Source of the DNA: Azadirachta indica
Taxonomy: Eukaryota; Streptophyta; Magnoliopsida; Sapindales; Meliaceae
DNA: 64,000 nucleotides
Reading direction: 5' to 3'
NCBI GenBank assembly: GCA_022749755.1
Contig: CM040453.1
Coordinates: 19,725,368 to 19,789,367 of the forward strand
Part shown: piece after piece, positions 49,311 through 62,984 of the stretch
Layout of the letters: every line of letters begins with the position of its first letter
How positions within the stretch are numbered: the first letter of the stretch is position 1
Made by a program: the position numbers and the translations under genes
The notes under the pieces: model-generated
Seen by the model: only the letters and a program-made list of their open reading frames with translations
Databases searched by the model: none
Told to the model about the DNA's origin: nothing

Positions 49311-50049
49311 TTTTTCATTTTAGTCGTTCCACATAAATGTTTATAATTTTTTAATTTAATCAATTAAATCCTTAATACTACATTAATATCTCTTTTTGGA
49401 CTACCATCGATTGCCATTAGTCCTTTTTATCACCATATATAGCATTCTAATCCTTGGTGAGCGCTCTACATAATTACGTCATTATTATCAACATTTGATC
49501 AACCATTTTTTGTAAATATAAAGTTGAATTTTCGGCCAACAATTGCTAATTGCTAGTAACTTTTGTTTATTTAGATCACTATAAATAATATTGAAATTCA
49601 TGTTGAATGCTCTACATAATAATATAATCATCATCGTCATTTAAGTAACCGTTCGTCATAAATTTAAAGTTGAACGTTTTGAATATCCAAAATTCAACTT
49701 CAAACTATGATGAACAGTTATTCAAATAGCAGTGATGATTATACCATTGCATAAAACATTTAATAAAAATTTAAAAACTATATATTATGACCGAAACGAA
49801 TGACATTAAATGGTGGTCAATTGTGATAAATAATAGTCAATGACAGTTATTAGACCAAACGATTAAACAAGATAAATTCAAGCCTGAGACTTAAGGCCAA
49901 AATCGGAGACATTTCTAACCCGTTAGCCATCCCTATTTAGAAGTATATAATGGCACTCACTTCCCTATCTCAACTTGCAGTTAAAAGTTCAATTCTTCTC
50001 TCTATATTTTGTGAGAATAGATTTTTCCACATATTGCAGCTGACCTCTC

Positions 50050-50850
50050 TTTAAATGAGGGAAGATATTCGAGTTGAACTTCATCATAGTTGACTTCTTC
50101 TTAAATAGAAGTAAATTTTCGGATTGAGCTTCATCTGGACTTCATCACAAGTCGATATAGTTAGGGCATTTGATCTCTCTTTTAAGTGATGGTAGATTTT
50201 TTACTTTGAGTTCCAATTGAACTTCATAAAGACAGTTTGGTTGAAATACTAACTATAATGTAATGTTAATGTTAAAAAATATATATATTACTCACACAAA
50301 TTAAGGAATAAAATTAAATTGGTTGGTATCAATTATCTCACATTCAACTTAACTCGCCCACACGTACAATTACAAAAAGAAATTAGAATTGCCAAATATG
50401 ATTGATCCTATAAATAATTATAAGTTTTTTAAAAAAATTCTCAGAAAATTGATTTACACAATATGTTTCGTTGATTTTTCTTATGATATATTCAGTCATT
50501 TAAACAACTATAAATGATAATAGAATTTTGAGTTGAACTTTATCATAGTTGATCTCCTCTTAAATAAGAGTAAATTTTTGGGTTAAGCTTCATTTGGGCT
50601 TCATCACAACAATTTATCTCTCCTTAATGACAGTAGACTGAGTTTCAATTGAACTTCATAAAAACAATTTAATATTAATATTATAAAACAATGAAATCAC
50701 TCACACTAATTAAGAAATGAAATTGGAAGGGTTGGTATCAATTGTCTCACACCCCAACCTAACCCACCCACACGTACAACTACAAATTGAAACTAGAATT
50801 GACAAATATGATTGATTCATATAAATAACTATAATTTAAAAAAGAATTAT
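50050..50850 (+). repeat. Imperfect tandem duplication
   Basis: About 50070-50440 recurs at about 50530-50850. Shared text includes GAGTTGAACTT.ATCATAGTTGA, AGCTTCAT.TGG.CTTCATCACAA, the block CCCACACGTACAA.TACAAA, and AAATATGATTGAT. The spacing shrinks from about 460 to 400 bp along the copies, so indels separate them. No coding function is seen. Confidence 0.7.
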
Positions 50851-51250
50851 TAAAAAGTTGATTCTTATGATGTGCTTAGTATTATTACTCACTTTCATTT
50901 AATTTTCAAAATAAAATTGAAAAAAAATTCAGTAATAATAATTTTTTATAAGACCTATACTATTTTTAATTAATATTAATATATATAAAATTTTTATTTT
51001 ACAATAACTCAATCTCAAACATATCATTAATTTATTATTTTTATATTAATACAACAATCAATTCAGCTTCATGTTTGAAGATATCATGTCAAACAAAAAT
51101 AGGTATTTGTTAAATACTTTGTTATAATTTTAAAATCAAGTATAAATAAATAAATACAACTATTTCCGTACAGTCAAGGAATTCAAAACCAAGAGGGAAG
51201 TAGTAGGCTAGCGGGCAAGAAGCTTGAGTCTGCTAAAAGCTTAGCTATTC

Positions 51251-51302
51251 GTGGGCCTGGGCTTTATATTCGGGCCCTAAAAGCCCACATTTACTGCGGC
51301 CC
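51251..51302 (+). promoter_or_regulatory. Cluster of TGGGCY (site II) motifs
   Basis: GTGGGCCTGGGCTTTATATT is followed by CGGGCCC and AAGCCCACA within about 50 bp, and then CGGCCCG. TGGGCC/T elements bind TCP-type factors and are common in promoters of growth-related plant genes. The cluster lies about 500 bp ahead of the J-protein start codon; its link to that gene is inferred from position only. Confidence 0.5.
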
Positions 51303-51802
51303 GTCTTTTTATTTGGGTAGTGTAAAATTTTTTTTCGATGTGTTGTCAACACGTTTTTTAATTAACAGATTAAAATTAATAAGAAAATAAATAAGAAAAA
51401 ATATTTTTAAAAAAAAAAAAAAATTGAAACGAAAAAATTATATTGATTTAAGATATGAAAGATAAAACGTATAGCAATAAAATTGGAAATTACCCTGATT
51501 TATGTTTATTTTTAACAAAATTCACCTTATCCCTTTGTATAAATTAAAAAAAAAAAAAAGAATATTATCCCAAATCAATGCAGTTTGTGTCAAACAATAT
51601 TGTCGTTTTAACTTGAAAACCCACCACAAGAACACGATTTTTCCTTGAACAATATCTGTCAAATTTATTTCTGTTAAATTCCAGGAAAAAAAATTAGATA
51701 ATATCGGCGGAATCAAGAAATAAAGCTTCTGAGTTTCTGAGAATCAAATGAAGTATGTTGTAAATAAACCTCTGTTCTTCACCAACCCCATTACACAACC
51801 AG

Positions 51803-54622
51803 ATGGAAGGCAGCGATAATACCCCTCAGAAGGTACTCAAACCTTCTCTTTTTTGCTTTTAAACCTTATGTTTCTGTTGAATTAGCTGTAATCTTACAAG
51901 AACTCTTAATTTATTTTACACCCTGTTGAGATTTCTGGGCGTTGTTTCTGTTTGATTAGCTGGAAAAGGTAGGAAACGATTAGAAAATGTAAAAATTTGA
52001 GTTGCTGATCTTATTTGGGACCCTAGAAAAGAAAGCACTTGGCTAACTAGTGTATGGTCATGTTGCATTTGGTGTAATGATTTTAGTGGGTAGAATTGTT
52101 AGAAATATCAAATGTAGTTACAAGAAATTGGTTGTGCAATGGTATAGTTGATATTAATTTCTATTCGGTAGCCATTAACTATTAAGAAAAAGGAAAATCA
52201 TCAATTAATGGCATAATTTGTTGGCTGGAATAATGTACTTTGCCAAACTTAACATAATTAATTATCATAGTTTGTGCAGGGTTCACATCTCGCAAAGAGA
52301 TGAAGACATTAAGCCAGTGAATTCTATTTAACCAATGATTTTCCCGAGAAAATGCTTGCTTCTAAATGACAATGCAGATGATTCAGTTCTACTTTGGTAG
52401 ATTATAAATGTAGATCCAAGTGCGTCGGTTGATGAATCTTGCTTTTGGTCATTACTTGAAGCATGTGCCTAGTTGTCCATTTATTAGACTTGGCTCCTAG
52501 ATTTTAGTGTTGCTTAGTAGTTGCAGTTATTTCTTTCTTATTTCTTAACAAAAAATGCAGTCGCGTCTAATTTGAGGATAGAGATGATATAACACATTGC
52601 ACATAAAGCTTTATGCTTCTGTTTTTCTCTCACCCACAAACGGACAAATTCCTTTTGGATTGCTATTGTTCTGTTATCACCATTGTGACGGTTCCAATCT
52701 TCATAGAGGTTACAGCTTAATATCTTGCTATGCAGTTGACTCATTTCACTTAAGGTCTTTGAGGAATCTTTTAAACCTAGAAGCCATTTATTCTCAATTG
52801 ATGTTTATCTGACACATTGAAATTTCTGTTTCTATTTCACTGTTTAGCGTATCACTGTTTACCGTGATGAATATCTGACGTGGAATTTTCATTTTTACAT
52901 TAGGACTATTACAAGATTTTAGAAGTTGATTATGATGCAACTGATGAGAAGATTCGTTTAAATTACAGAAAACTTGCCCTGGTTAGTAAATCTCTTATTT
53001 TCCTCCCTTCCCTCAAGTAGCTTTTTGGATGAGCATTTTCACTTTGAGTTGTAATCATTTCTTTCATTGACTGATGGTGTTTGCACATAGCAGAAGTGGC
53101 ATCCAGATAAGCACAATGGTGATAATGCTGTTACTGCTAAATTTCAACAGATAAATGAAGCCTACAGAGGTGATTCTTATGGTTAAAGGCACAAAAATCC
53201 ACATCTGCATTCATAAATCCGAGAAATACCTTTATAGAGTTGGCGAGACTGACAAGTGTTTGCCTCTTTTTTTCCAATAACACATCCATTTAACCTTGAG
53301 TTTCTTTAAGAGCACTACAAAGTAAATAATGAAGTTTGAATGGATCAAATGAAAGAAAAGGTTCAATTGTTTGGAAATGTCAATGATTGTTGGTATTTGT
53401 TACTGGGATTTGAATTTCTCAGTATGAACCATTGAACATGTGACTGATTGAATATGTTATTGGTATTCTGAGAATGGTTTTCTGCGTAAAATCATATGTT
53501 TATGATATTTTTTGTCAATACTATGATATTCTGCTTCTCTGTATAAGCAGTATTTCTGTGTTTGTTTATCCAGACAATAATTGTATTCTGTTTCAGAACT
53601 ACCTTTGCCTATTGACATCCATCAGTCCACATTATGTTTACTACTTCATTGTATTAGGTGGAAAACAGTGCAACTTTATGAATTTTGCTTATGTCTTTTG
53701 TATATTCTTATATTCTTATTATATACTTTTGCAGTGTTGAGTGACCCTGACAAACGCCTTGAATACGATTTCACTGGGATTTATGAGATAGATAAATATA
53801 CTTTGGGGGTGAGGATGTGTTTTTTTATCTCATTTTCTTTATCATTTTATTCTGAATTTAAAACTTTATGCTATGATTAGCTCTATAATTATCAACTCAT
53901 TCTTCCTTTGAACTGATAAACTGCTGGTTTTTAATGATTATCTGAGACATTCTGCCACTGGAATGCAGGAATATCTTGCCAGATTTAAAGGAATGATATT
54001 AACTTGCAACGGGCTTGGCATCAGTCACAAATCAATGTGGTAATTATCTTGTGACTACTCAACTAAGTTTTCTTTATCGTCAGTCAACTCTAACTGGGTC
54101 ATATATGTTTGATTTATGTGGTTGGCGTAAAGATTGGTCAACTCAGCCCTCCGGTACCCAGTCAATGAGTTCCACATAGTTATTACTAATAGCACGTGGA
54201 AAAATGTTTACAAATCTGCCTCACAAGTTCTTGCAACAGAGAACTCATAATGGGGACATTTGCTTCTGGCTTCATTAACATTCACCAGAAAATTCTTTAC
54301 ATCAGTTATAAGTTCGTTGTTGTTATTGAAGCTACTTTAGCCCTTGAGTATACTGTATTTTTAGTATTGTTCGTTGTAGGATAAAATCTTTTTCCACTTC
54401 TATCAGTTGTTTCACTTTCACAGGATGTTACAAACTCCCGTTGTTTACCAACTTAGAAACTGTTGCAATAAGCTTATCTGCAGGTTATTACGGTTTCGAA
54501 TCTACTACAAAGACAGAGGTTGTACAAGTTTACCAATATAATAATTTGCACCAGTTCTGATAATAACCTTTTTGTGCAGGACCCAACAATTGACGGAAAC
54601 CGATGATTTTGCAGATGAATAA
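51803..54622 (+). CDS. Short J-domain (DnaJ-like) protein, 6 exons, 123 aa
   Basis: Exons are 51803-51832, 52904-52981, 53094-53169, 53735-53808, 53969-54039 and 54580-54622 (372 nt, TAA stop). All junctions follow GT-AG and keep frame. The J domain starts at residue 11 ([13 protein letters not shown]), with the HPD motif at residues 39-41 (KWHPDKH) and helix IV near [12 protein letters not shown]. The C-terminal tail carries [13 protein letters not shown] and an acidic end. There is no Gly/Phe region or zinc finger, so it is a class C J-protein that would stimulate an Hsp70 ATPase. No signal peptide is visible. The start codon is the only ATG giving a frame into exon 2. The first intron is over 1 kb. 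It appears intact. Confidence 0.9.
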
Positions 54623-56725
54623 GGTCCGTTCATCTTATCAATTACAAAAATAAACAAGCTTGATCTCAATAAATATTCAATATCAGACTGGGTTACATTT
54701 TGAACTGTAGCAGGAAATAGAGATGTCAAAAGTTTGTTACCATATTGGAGGAGCAGCTTGAGATGGACAGGATCCAGTTTGTAAAGTTACAATATATATA
54801 TACATTTACACACAATGTGGATCAAGCTCAGTAAGTAAAAATGATTCATACGAGTAGAAAAATCTCATTTTCATGGGGCCGGCCATGCCTATGTGTCCAT
54901 CTCTAGTTGTTGCTGCCGAATATGTGGCTGGCACCAAGTTTCAATTCAGCATCATTCTACTACCATTGTATTCTGCTAGGTTACGTTGAACACGAGAAAT
55001 CCGAAGCCAGATGCTCATATCTTACTATTACCATCAAGTTCTCTTTTCAGACAATTTCTTCTTTTCTTTGTAGAGAAACTGCTATTGTTTTTGGTCTGAC
55101 GGTGAACATAAAGCATATGAGATGCATGTAGTATTGAAGATTAGTTCGTTAGCTGAGTGTTATGAAGCCTCCTCCTTGGTATCAGGGCAGATTTGATAGA
55201 ACATTTATGCAGCTAGTAAATTTGTTACAAGAAGTCGAAACAGTGATCCTACAAAAACCAAAGTGAAGATTATTTAAGTCAAATCAGCATCATCAAACAC
55301 TCCAATCGGACGGTGACAATTTGGACGTCTGTCCCAGTCCACTTAGCTGAATTTGAATATGAATATTCCAGATGTTCATAACAACAATATTTTATATGAA
55401 AATCATAGAATAGAATAATGAAGCAGTAATTATTAAAAGGAAAAATAGTTTCAGAGGCTCGGACGCAATCTACCAAACGTGTCTTCAAGAATCTTGAAAA
55501 GCAAATCAGAGGAAACCCTTAATAAAGAATCAAAAGAAAGTACCATTGCATCACAGATGAATCATTCATTGCTTTGCTGGTGAAGATCACAACTGGGTCA
55601 AATCCAACTTTCCTGACCACCGCAAACTATAAGGCTTTGATTTTCAATGAATGAATGAATGGCTACTCTAACCCAACGTAGGTTTGACTTCTTCAACTTC
55701 AACAAATTTTTTTATGTAATAACGTCAACATAAACATGGAATCAACAAGACGTACAATTATAATTATATTTTAGTAATTGACTTTTTTCGTTTTTGATTT
55801 GTTGGGTAATTGAAAGGACAATAATTAAGTGAATTATTAAAAATGGGAAAGGGCTGTTAGATGAGGATTCCAGTTTCTTAACCTTCCTCTTCCGAGTATT
55901 GAAGAGCTACTAAAAAGTGAATTTGATTGTGTTCATTGTCCCTTCAACTCCACCCTCTAGTTTTGTTTTGTTTTGTTTTGTTTTGTTGCTGATTTCATCA
56001 ATTCTGTTTTCGACATTATTGTTAATTAATTATATAATAACACAGAATTAAAAATTATATTGTTTGTAGAACTCAGACAAACAATATTAAAACAAAAAAT
56101 TCACCACATAAAACCTCTGATACTCACAGACCAATAATATAACATAAATATTATTATCGTTAAATAAAAAAAAATTATTCATTTCCTCGTCAATTTCATG
56201 GCTTGTTTACATTATTGATTTATCATGTTAGTAGTCTAACATAATATACATCATAGTAGGCATCATAAAAAATTTAAAGTTTATTTGTCAATTTTAACAC
56301 TACTCATTATGTTTATATTCTTTTTTTAATAAAAAACAACGTATTATATTTTTATACATAAAGTTATACTTATTTTATATGATCACATGAATTTAACAAT
56401 ACAATCTCAACCGTTACATATAAAATAAATTTAAAATTATACAAGTAAGTGTACATATGTATAAAATATAGCGGTGCTGATCTTTTCTCCTGATGTTAAT
56501 TTAGTACGTATATATAATTAATAGTTAATTAACATTTTCAAATTTTGCACTTCATATGCTTGAAATTTCCATTTAAACGAACAAAATAAGAAGCAAAATA
56601 ACAGAGTAAGATCAACAGCAAATATTTCATTAATTAATTATTATCACCGAAAAATAAATTAACTTAAATTACTACAAATTAGAGCAGTGGCTCCGATAAT
56701 TCCATTAAATTCTGTTTTCCTTCAA
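54623..56725. other. Convergent intergenic region
   Basis: Lies between the 3' ends of the J-protein gene (plus) and the cyclotransferase gene (minus). A (TTTTG)n tract is at about 55963-55987. Several short ORFs (54907-55131, 55279-55488) have no recognisable domain. 3' UTRs of both genes must lie here, but I did not assign poly-A signals. Confidence 0.5.
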
Positions 56726-57265
56726 TCAATCAGAAGGAGACGATACAAAATTACGAATATGCTCCAAGAACGTCACATTCTGCGGCCGATCCTTCCGCCG
56801 CACGTAGCCCTTCGCCTCCGTCTCCGTGTAACAACCGAATCCCACCTTCCCATTCCTCCTCCACAGCTCCTTGTCGTAACTCTTGTGCGCGAAATACGCC
56901 TCCGCCGCTGATGTCGCCCTTTCTTCTTCTTCTTCTGCCGGGACAACCCTTATGGGCCGTCGCTCGTAGTGGCCGCGGGTGGTGCCTTCGAGCTCGTCCA
57001 TGCGGCCCAGGCCGTAGTCGGAAACGGCGTAGAGTTCGCCGGTGACGCGGGTGCCGGAACCCGGCATGTTGAGGAGGAAAGGGACGCGGTAGGGCCCGCA
57101 GACGAGTGGGTAACTCTCGGCCGTGGTGTAGGTGCCTTTGAAGACGGCGTCGCCGGTTCGCATTAGATCTTGGATCAAATTGTGATTGGAGAAGCCGCGC
57201 TTCAGAGTTCCGTACGTGAAGATTAATGCGCACCAGGAATTGTGGTCGCGCTCGATGATTCCCAT
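56726..57265 (-). CDS. Gamma-glutamylcyclotransferase / AIG2-like protein, 179 aa
   Basis: Single exon on the minus strand. The chosen ATG (57265) begins [10 protein letters not shown]; an upstream in-frame ATG at 57508 would add a Lys/Ser-rich leader that looks like untranslated sequence. The fold signature YGTLKRG is at residues 18-24, [11 protein letters not shown] at 76-86, and the candidate catalytic Glu is in MDELEG (residues 91-93). The family cleaves gamma-glutamyl amino acids or amines to 5-oxoproline; the plant members of this subgroup (putative GGCT, AIG2-like) are poorly studied. The gene is clearly more GC-rich than its surroundings, as single-exon plant genes can be. A TATA box lies about 125 bp upstream. 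Confidence 0.92.
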   Translation of the reverse strand: MGIIERDHNSWCALIFTYGTLKRGFSNHNLIQDLMRTGDAVFKGTYTTAESYPLVCGPYRVPFLLNMPGSGTRVTGELYAVSDYGLGRMDELEGTTRGHYERRPIRVVPAEEEEERATSAAEAYFAHKSYDKELWRRNGKVGFGCYTETEAKGYVRRKDRPQNVTFLEHIRNFVSSPSD

Positions 57266-57385
57266 CGCGAAAATGAAAATGAATTTGGAAATTAAAGAGA
57301 AGAGATAATTTGATTCTGAGACGGTTTGATGATGATTATGAACAAGATGGAGTGATGATAGGGAAGTGAAGGAGGAGTCTTTGCC

Positions 57386-57392
57386 TTTTATA
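57386..57392 (-). promoter_or_regulatory. TATA box of the cyclotransferase gene
   Basis: On the minus strand CAATATAAAAGG, with TATAAAA at 57392-57386. It lies 121-127 bp upstream of the start codon, which leaves room for a 5' leader of about 90 bp. Confidence 0.6.
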
Positions 57393-60158
57393 TTGGGCTG
57401 CGAAGGATAGATTGCTTTACGTTTAAACCAACGACTTAGTTTTTTTTTTTTTTTTATTTTCTGTTGCATATGTTGCGAAACAATACCGATGTGAAAACAC
57501 TTTTTCATTTCTATTTTTAAAAGATTATTTGAGTTCCTTATTTTAAAATAACCAACTTATAATTTTTTTAAGATAAAATTACTCCAATAACTAATTTTTT
57601 TTCATACTTAAAAATATACTTTATATTCAAAGATATAATTTAGAGTACAAAAAAATTTTATTTGTGTTTAGAAGTATACTTTTAAACACAAAAAAAAAAT
57701 TGGTTATACAAGTTTTGAACACAAAGTATATTTTCAAATAAAAAAAAAGTTAGTTATAAACGTAATTTTATTTAAAAATAAAAATGAATTATTTTTTAAA
57801 AATATTTCAAACAGTAATTATTATTGAAAATGGGATTAAATAATGATTACTTATTAATAAATTTTCATTAATATAAGAGATTGACCGGACAAATTACGTC
57901 CTTAGTTGCAAAAATAAGAAAAATTGAGGAACAAAAATGTAATAATCATAAGAGTCCAAAAGAAACATGAAAAAACCAAGGGACTACTTGTCTAGAAAAT
58001 AGGGTTGGCCGGTTGGGTAAGGTTTGTCCTTTGTGTGTCCCTAGTCGTAGAAAATGTTAAAAGGGGAGGACATTTTAGGAATTAAAAAAAGATTCCGACT
58101 TTTTATCGAGTTTCGGGAAGACATGATCTTTCAGTTTCAGAGTTCAGAAGTACCGACGGTTAATATCGATTCCGTATCAGATCAAAAGTACAAAACCAGC
58201 ACCGATCCGTACTTATGATAAACCCAACCCACTTACACTATCTTCCCCACATGCCAATGCAAATCCTAACCCTTTTTTTTTTATTTTTTATTTTTTTATA
58301 TACCCACTACACTTTTCTTTTAAAAGCAATTGATTGATTGAGTGCTAACAAATTTTTATTTTATTTTTTAAAATTTTAGCCAATTGAGAGATATAAGGCA
58401 AGAAAAAAATATGTAATTTATGGAAATGGGATTATAATATTAATGACTTAACTTATACCTATTATTATCCTCTAGTTATATAACTAAAATTCAATATTAT
58501 AGGATAATTTTATCATTTTAATTAAGTGTCTATGACTTATTTGATGCAAACAAATAAGCTATATTCTAAGAAGTTATATGTTATGAATCTTCACTAAAAA
58601 TTACATTATTGTTTTTTAATCAATTATTTTCAAGACTCATAGTTTGACACATGTCATTTCAAAATTTGAATTATAATTTCTTTATTTCTTTTTCATACTA
58701 TGATTGTATAAATTGAAACTATCAAATAATTTCTAATTATGATTTCAAGTTAATATTTATTTAAATATAATTATTTATTTAAAATATGATTATTTGTTTA
58801 ATTAATTATATTTTAAATAAAAAATAAATTAAAAATATCAAATACTAATATAATATAATTATTAATCATTCAATATGATTATTATTTGTACTAATTTTTT
58901 AAATTTAAATTAATTAAATTTATATCAAACAATCAATCGTAGTATTCTAAATGAATAAAATAAAATAAAAATTCTATTACAATATACTGATTTGACTCTT
59001 GTGTGGGCCCGACCATATCAATTCTATAGTGGAATCCACATCATCAATGTCTATGTGCCTTTCTTTTTTAAAAAAATTTAAAAAAATTAAAAAATTGATA
59101 ACCACAGAAGAGAAGAACATAAAGCATAGGGCATGCCGCCAATGCAACCACCCACTTGCCTTGTCTACGCTTCCTTCCTCTCTTTTATCTCATTCAAACT
59201 TTTTTTTTATTAATATTTATTTACTTTATTTTTAAAAGACCAAATTATTGTCACTTTTGTTGTGCTAAATTAAGTGAAATGACAATTTATTGGACTATTT
59301 TACACGTGAAAGACAACCACCTATTGAGCTTCTCCTTTAAAAAAGAGTAAGATTTTTGCTGTACAAGTGTTGAATTTTGTCGTATTGAAATGACTCCATT
59401 TTATAAAATTATAAAATTTTACATAATTATTATTAATAATTTAGATCACAACATAAATTATTCGATATAAATTTAATACGGTTAAATTAATTTGAATTTA
59501 AAAAAATTGATGCGAATAATAATCATCTCATATCTGTGTTACTTATTTAATAATTGTATTGTATTTGTATTTAATTTTTCTAATTTGTTTAAAATACGTT
59601 TACAATTCGATTAAAATTATTGTTAATTTTTATTATATTTATAAAACTTTTAAAATAAAAAATGTTTACATTAATTTGCCTAAATTGATATCTAAACAAA
59701 CTTATTATTTAAATATTAAAAAGTAAAAAGTTAAAAACTTTATTTTTATTTAATCATGTTTAAATGAATAATCACACTTATACAAATCGTATCCTAATAT
59801 GAATATAAGTCATTTCGACACGATAAATAAATAGCTCATGTTCGTATTCGAATTTTTGATATGATTAATTGGATTTATATTTTAGCCTGATAGTTGTAGA
59901 AAGAAATTGTAAAATGTCTTTTATACTAAGTGCCAAACTCTCCATTGTCTCTTAAATTGTTTCTGTTTAATAATTAATCATGTTTTTGCAGTTCAAAACT
60001 AATTGATGGGCTAAAAAAATGGAAAAGCCTAGTTTTAGTTTAAGTTAAAGGGCATGAAGCCCAATTAGTTTGAAATTGAGGCCCATTACACGTGGGCTCT
60101 TGCAATCTCTCCCACCATTATTTTATTTTATTTTTTTTTTTACAAATTCTAAAATAAA
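57393..60158. other. AT-rich intergenic DNA
   Basis: No gene is seen. 57530-57800 contains repeated TATACTTT..AACACAAA-like text. 60061-60110 has AGCCCAATT, AGGCCCATT and ACACGTGGGC, a small group of site II and G-box motifs just ahead of the S1-like fragment. Confidence 0.45.
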
Positions 60159-60270
60159 TTGATTTTCAAAACAAAAATGGGGTTTAATATTCATATTATC
60201 AATAATTTTATAGTGGAGGGAGATGACATAAGAATCCATTGCCAAGCGAAAAATAAAAACAAAAACAAAA
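60159..60270 (+). pseudogene. Possible S1-like (self-incompatibility homologue) fragment
   Basis: In the ORF 60159-60446 the first part reads GFNIHIINNFIVEGDDIRIH followed by CQAKN. This is the pattern of the start of mature plant S1-homologue (SPH) proteins, which are small secreted proteins of about 130 residues. No signal peptide precedes it and the rest of the domain (the LG...W...F.F part) is missing; the frame continues into Asn/Lys- and Gln-rich text. If the match is real, it is a relic. Confidence 0.4.
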
Positions 60271-60449
60271 AGCTTGCTTGTTGCCGTGAAGTCTGGGCAC
60301 AGCAAAAGCAATTTCCAATTTCCAATTTCTTCTTCAAATCAATCAGTCAACAACAACTACCACAAAATTCTTTCTTCTACATTTCAAACTTTATTTCATT
60401 ATTATTTTCTAATCCCACAAGCAACTCTTCTTTAATTATTAGATAATAT

Positions 60450-62772
60450 TTAATTGTTCCTTCAATTTAATTTTCTTCTTTAATTTAATCACTATATATA
60501 TCATATAATATAATAAGTATTGCATTATGAGTTACAATTATGATACTACCATTACTAAAAAATAATGCTAATACAATAATCTCTTTGTTTAATTATATAT
60601 ATATATATATAAGACTAAATCAACTATTCCTTTTTTTAATATAGTTTTTTACATTAATTATAAGTCGGTGAATATAAATACATCCAACGATTAAAATTGT
60701 ATCTAATAATGTAATTAATGCATTTATAATTAATATATATATCAAATACAAAATCAATTATTAAATATGTTTAAATTCAACGACCTATAATTGATATAAA
60801 AATTTATGTAAAAAAAAGAACTATTAATTTTATCTGCATATATATATTTATAAAAAAGAAGAATTGAGAGTTTTATATTTTTATATCAATTATTGTTCGT
60901 TGGATGTAAATACTTTGAGCAATTAATATTAAATTTAATAATGTAATTAATGTATCATTATTAATTCACATATTAAAATATCTTTTAACTGTTAGATACG
61001 TTTAAATTTAACTATTTATTTATAAATAGTGTAAGAATACGTGTAAATTTATAGGATTGTTGATTCATTCTTTTTATATAATAGTTGTGTTATTTTATAG
61101 ATTGACACTTTCAACTAGAATTCTAATTAAACAAATTTAATTTGGTAGATGACTGTTTTATTAAAAGATAAGATTGTTGATCCTCCTAATTGTCCTTTTT
61201 TTTTATTTTAATTTTTGGTATAAAATTAAATGCTTTCCATTGATTCTCCAACCCGTCTTTATACTGTGAAAGAAGTGGACAAATGAATAGTTTACACTGT
61301 TGATTCTCTATGCTTTACTTTAAACTAAATAATGTTAACAGTCAAATTAGGGCAACACTGACTTTTAAATTTATTATTATTAAAAAAATTACTTAATTAA
61401 TTAATTAATTAATTATTGATTCCCACATTTTAGGCTTGGGTAGTTAGCACACATTTCAAAAATTTATAAAGATTCCATTTTTATAAATAAATAAATATAA
61501 TGTCCTGGGAGGATGTATAAGAATAAATTCTCAAGTTTGATCCTCCAATATGTAATTGGAATCAAATTTCTAACTACTCCCAAAATATCTAGAGAATAAA
61601 TTCTATTTTCCTCCACTCAAATTAAAAAATTCCTTTTTCTTTTTTTCTTTTTTAATTTTAAGAAAATTAACACCACCAAAATAAGTTTTATATATTTTTA
61701 GAATAGGTAATAATTTACACAAAAGTAACTTCTACTTTTTCAATTATTTATACAAATTTAAGTGATCGATAATTTTTATTTTTAAATTATACAAAATAAT
61801 TATTAAACGTCTTTATTAAAGATATTTTTATTAACGTATTCCTACAAATATTTCAAAAAAAAAAGAAAAAAGAGTGAACCATTACATCAAATAAATAATC
61901 ATCATTTATAGATTAGACGAAGTCGTTCAAGCACAAAACTCTTTGATAGGTTGTACAAGATTCATGAAGTATAAGTCTCAACGAGTCTTAATCACCAACT
62001 TGATATCTAAGATAATCAAACTCATGCTTTGGGTTGTAATGCAATGTCTTAGCGGTTGTCAATAACTCTAGGACTTTTTCGCAAGCTTTCACGAGTATTT
62101 TGCCCCAAATACAATACTTCAAAAATAATTTCAATAATAAATATTTAAAAAATATATATATACAAATGGTAACATGAGCATTGAAAGTAATAACACATGA
62201 TCCTTGATATATATCCTTATCATCTCTTTTATACACAAACAAGAGCAACAAACATCACTCAAAAATATGGAACAGTAAAAAGTAGCAATATCTATGACCA
62301 AAAATAAAATTGCCCTTTCAAATTTTGAGGGGTTTTTCAAAAACAACCGATAAATAGTAATATTTTTGCAAAAATATTATTCAACGACTAATAAATGAAA
62401 TTTTATATTTTATATTTTATACTAATTTTTAAAAAAAAAGTTATTAGTTGAAAATCACAACAAATAGTCATTAATATACTCTATATTTAGGTAATGAGTT
62501 AATAAATATCATTTTCATCATCTTCAATGTTGACAAATCTTATGGCCACACTTATTTTGACTTGTATAAATTGCACAATTCCAAGCATCTAGTTATTCAT
62601 GACATTCAATGCTGAGACTTCCAGAAAATCTTTATTATTTCCCCAAATTTGACTGTATTTTTCAATTTTTCAGATTTAATATTGAAAAGAAATATATTTG
62701 TTTCTCTTAATTAAAGTTAATAAACTAATAAAATTATCCACCGCTAGACTTACGGCTGGGTGAATGAAAGTA

Positions 62773-62804
<32 letters not shown>

Positions 62805-62850
62805 TTCTTTTACCGCGTGTACGTAACAGTTGTTCAAGGGGGTTTTCCTA
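60450..62850. other. AT-rich intergenic DNA with simple repeats
   Basis: No gene is seen. (TA)n tracts are at about 60595-60611 and 62773-62797; a (TTAA)n tract is at about 61393-61413. Short ORFs (61988-62251, 62131-62346) have no recognisable domain. Confidence 0.5.
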
Positions 62851-62976
62851 AAGGTGATGACGTGGCAACGCCCAAGCCCCATTTCACCATGCAAATTCAT
62901 TAAAATTTAATAAATAATTTGTGTCCACCACATGGCACTTTCTTCACCCCTCCAATAGAGCTGATTCACCACATTT

Positions 62977-62984
62977 CCACGTGG
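62977..62984. promoter_or_regulatory. Palindromic G-box (CCACGTGG)
   Basis: CCACGTGGCA about 690 bp ahead of the PLATZ start codon. A second ACGT element (TGACGTGGCA) lies near 62859. G-boxes bind bZIP and bHLH factors and ABRE-type sites respond to abscisic acid; whether these act on the PLATZ gene is inferred from position only. Confidence 0.5.

Noticed and set aside
53474..53880. Hydrophobic ORFs between J-protein exons
   Set aside because: They lie mostly in an intron and overlap exon 4 in a wrong frame.
56751..57233. Arg-rich 160-codon minus-strand ORF
   Set aside because: It is another frame of the cyclotransferase gene; the composition comes from the GC-rich codons of the real frame.
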